Shown: piece by piece, positions 63,253-64,000 of the stretch
How the letters are laid out: each line of letters starts with the position of its first letter
Numbering within the stretch: the first letter of the stretch is position 1
Source: Roseibium sp.
GTDB lineage: Bacteria > Pseudomonadota > Alphaproteobacteria > Rhizobiales > Stappiaceae
Direction: 5' to 3'
DNA length: 64,000 bases
Assembly (NCBI GenBank): GCA_017643925.1
Contig: JAEPML010000005.1
Location: 62,001 to 126,000, forward strand
The notes under the pieces: model-generated
What the model saw: only the letters and a program-made list of their open reading frames with translations
What the model was told of the DNA's origin: nothing
Databases searched by the model: none
Program-made: the position numbers and the translations under genes

Positions 63253-64000
63253 TTGTACAAGCGGGTCACGATCAGGATTTGGGTCGCGGTTTTCTCGATT
63301 GTCTCGGCGTGGCACCTGGCGTCCGGTTCGCCAGCCGAAGCCTCGGACATCATCCTCGTTCAGGACAATGCCTACCCGCCCTACATGTCCCAAACCGATG
63401 GGCGACCAGACGGGATTTATGCGGTCATCATCAACGAGGCCCGGAAGCGCCTCGCCAATTCCAATCTCGTGCTCCAGGCGGCTCCCTGGACCCGGGCCAC
63501 GGTGCTCGTTGAAAACGGCCGTGCCATGGGGTTGATCGGAAGTTACTACAAGCCGCAGGACAGGCCCTGGATTCGGCACTGGTCGGTCCCTTTGTACGAC
63601 GAGGAAGTCAGCGTGTTCTGCAGGCAAGGAGTTGCCAGACGCGACTGGAAATATCCGGAAGACTACAAGGGTTTGCTGTTTGGCAATGTTGCCGGGTACC
63701 GGGCTCCCGGCCCCCGTTTTTTCGAGATGGTCGAGAAGGGAGAAATCAAGCTCGAAGAGGCGCAAACCACGGAACAGAACCTGAGCAAGCTCGTGCTCGG
63801 GCGTATCGACTGCTACGTGGTGGAAAGGCTTGCAACAGAAATGCTGATCCGTGAGAAAGGCTATGACAATGTCGATATCGTGGGCACCGCCTCGATCGAA
63901 CCAGCCTATGTCGGCTTTTCAGACAAGTGGACGGGACCAGATGCAGACGCGTTCATTCGTGACTTTGACCGGACCCTGAAGACCATGAAAGCAGATGGAA
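63253..64000 (+). CDS. Periplasmic substrate-binding protein (PBPb type), partial at the 3' end, TTG start
   Basis: Open from TTG 63253 to the end of the window (249 codons). The signal peptide YKRVTIRIWVAVFSIVSAWH ends near SPAEA. The mature part starts SDIILVQDNAYPPYMSQTDG, with DGIYAVIINEARKRLANSNL and APWTRATVLVENGRAMGLIG, typical of SBP family 3. AGGGG lies 7 nt upstream of the TTG. No ATG or GTG exists between the preceding in-frame stop and the signal region. It resembles the protein at 41322 in type and in using TTG. No adjacent ABC transporter is visible. Confidence 0.85.
   Translation, partial: MYKRVTIRIWVAVFSIVSAWHLASGSPAEASDIILVQDNAYPPYMSQTDGRPDGIYAVIINEARKRLANSNLVLQAAPWTRATVLVENGRAMGLIGSYYKPQDRPWIRHWSVPLYDEEVSVFCRQGVARRDWKYPEDYKGLLFGNVAGYRAPGPRFFEMVEKGEIKLEEAQTTEQNLSKLVLGRIDCYVVERLATEMLIREKGYDNVDIVGTASIEPAYVGFSDKWTGPDADAFIRDFDRTLKTMKADG

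Noticed and set aside
1..64000. tRNA, rRNA, insertion sequences, prophage or CRISPR arrays
   Set aside because: Looked for T-loop GTTCRANYC contexts, transposase-like frames, terminal inverted repeats and regularly spaced repeats by eye and found none that hold up.

Overview
The window is a dense chromosomal segment of an alphaproteobacterium. GC looks close to 60 percent by eye. The gene content and order (ccmIEFH, degP with a two-component pair, glnE and a PleC-like kinase; a FeuN/FeuP/FeuQ-like trio; DUF2336, DUF2293, DUF1194 and DUF465 families) point to the Hyphomicrobiales (Rhizobiales). A marine Stappiaceae genus such as Roseibium/Labrenzia is my best guess, but it is an inference from gene families and not a database result. 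I see no rRNA, tRNA, IS element, prophage or CRISPR array.

Layout. 1-6.8 kb (minus strand): the 3' part of a peptide ABC transporter operon (fused double ATPase plus the start of a binding protein), a membrane class III nucleotide cyclase, a NudK-like Nudix hydrolase, a CaiB/BaiF CoA-transferase and a methyltransferase. A perfect CRP-type palindrome lies between the cyclase and the ABC operon. 7-19 kb: pepN, a PleC-like PAS histidine kinase, glnE, a CpxA/CpxR-type pair and a DegP protease. 19-24 kb: a GST, two tandem DUF2336 paralogues and an alpha/beta-hydrolase/OsmC fusion. 24-28 kb: cytochrome c maturation genes ccmIEFH behind a perfect FNR/FixK box. 28-33 kb: an unknown 489-aa protein, a lipoprotein and the feuN-feuP-feuQ-like operon.

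33-46.7 kb is a mosaic of small units: a VWA-like DUF1194 protein, a phytanoyl-CoA dioxygenase with a divergent LacI regulator, an alpha/beta hydrolase, a WYL regulator with a VOC protein, a DUF465 protein with an FNR-like box, an SDR, a YjbQ protein, a periplasmic binding protein, a glycosyltransferase, LysR with VOC, and a membrane-anchored glutamate-synthase-like FMN enzyme. The gap after the DUF465 gene holds a convincing unlisted small RNA on the minus strand that resembles the MmgR/alpha-r8 family.

46.7-52.6 kb: a more AT-rich pair of orphan envelope proteins (one a DUF922-like protein that has lost its protease motif), then a membrane-stress operon of RHH-like protein, PspA, YqiJ-like OB-fold membrane protein and flotillin/YqiK, preceded by paired palindromes. 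53-58 kb: an XRE regulator, a large RTX calcium-binding protein coupled to a plant-type SABATH methyltransferase, and a SufR-like Fe-S regulator. 58.6-64 kb: a GGDEF-EAL protein, DUF2293, RidA, MOSC, a soluble PilJ-like truncated chemoreceptor and a second periplasmic binding protein that runs off the end.

The most promising points for follow-up are the MmgR-like sRNA, the CRP and FNR boxes that tie local cyclase/ccm/DUF465 genes to global regulation, the RTX-SABATH operon, the RHH-PspA-YqiJ-flotillin operon with its palindromes, and the DUF2336 pair that differs by one helical repeat.
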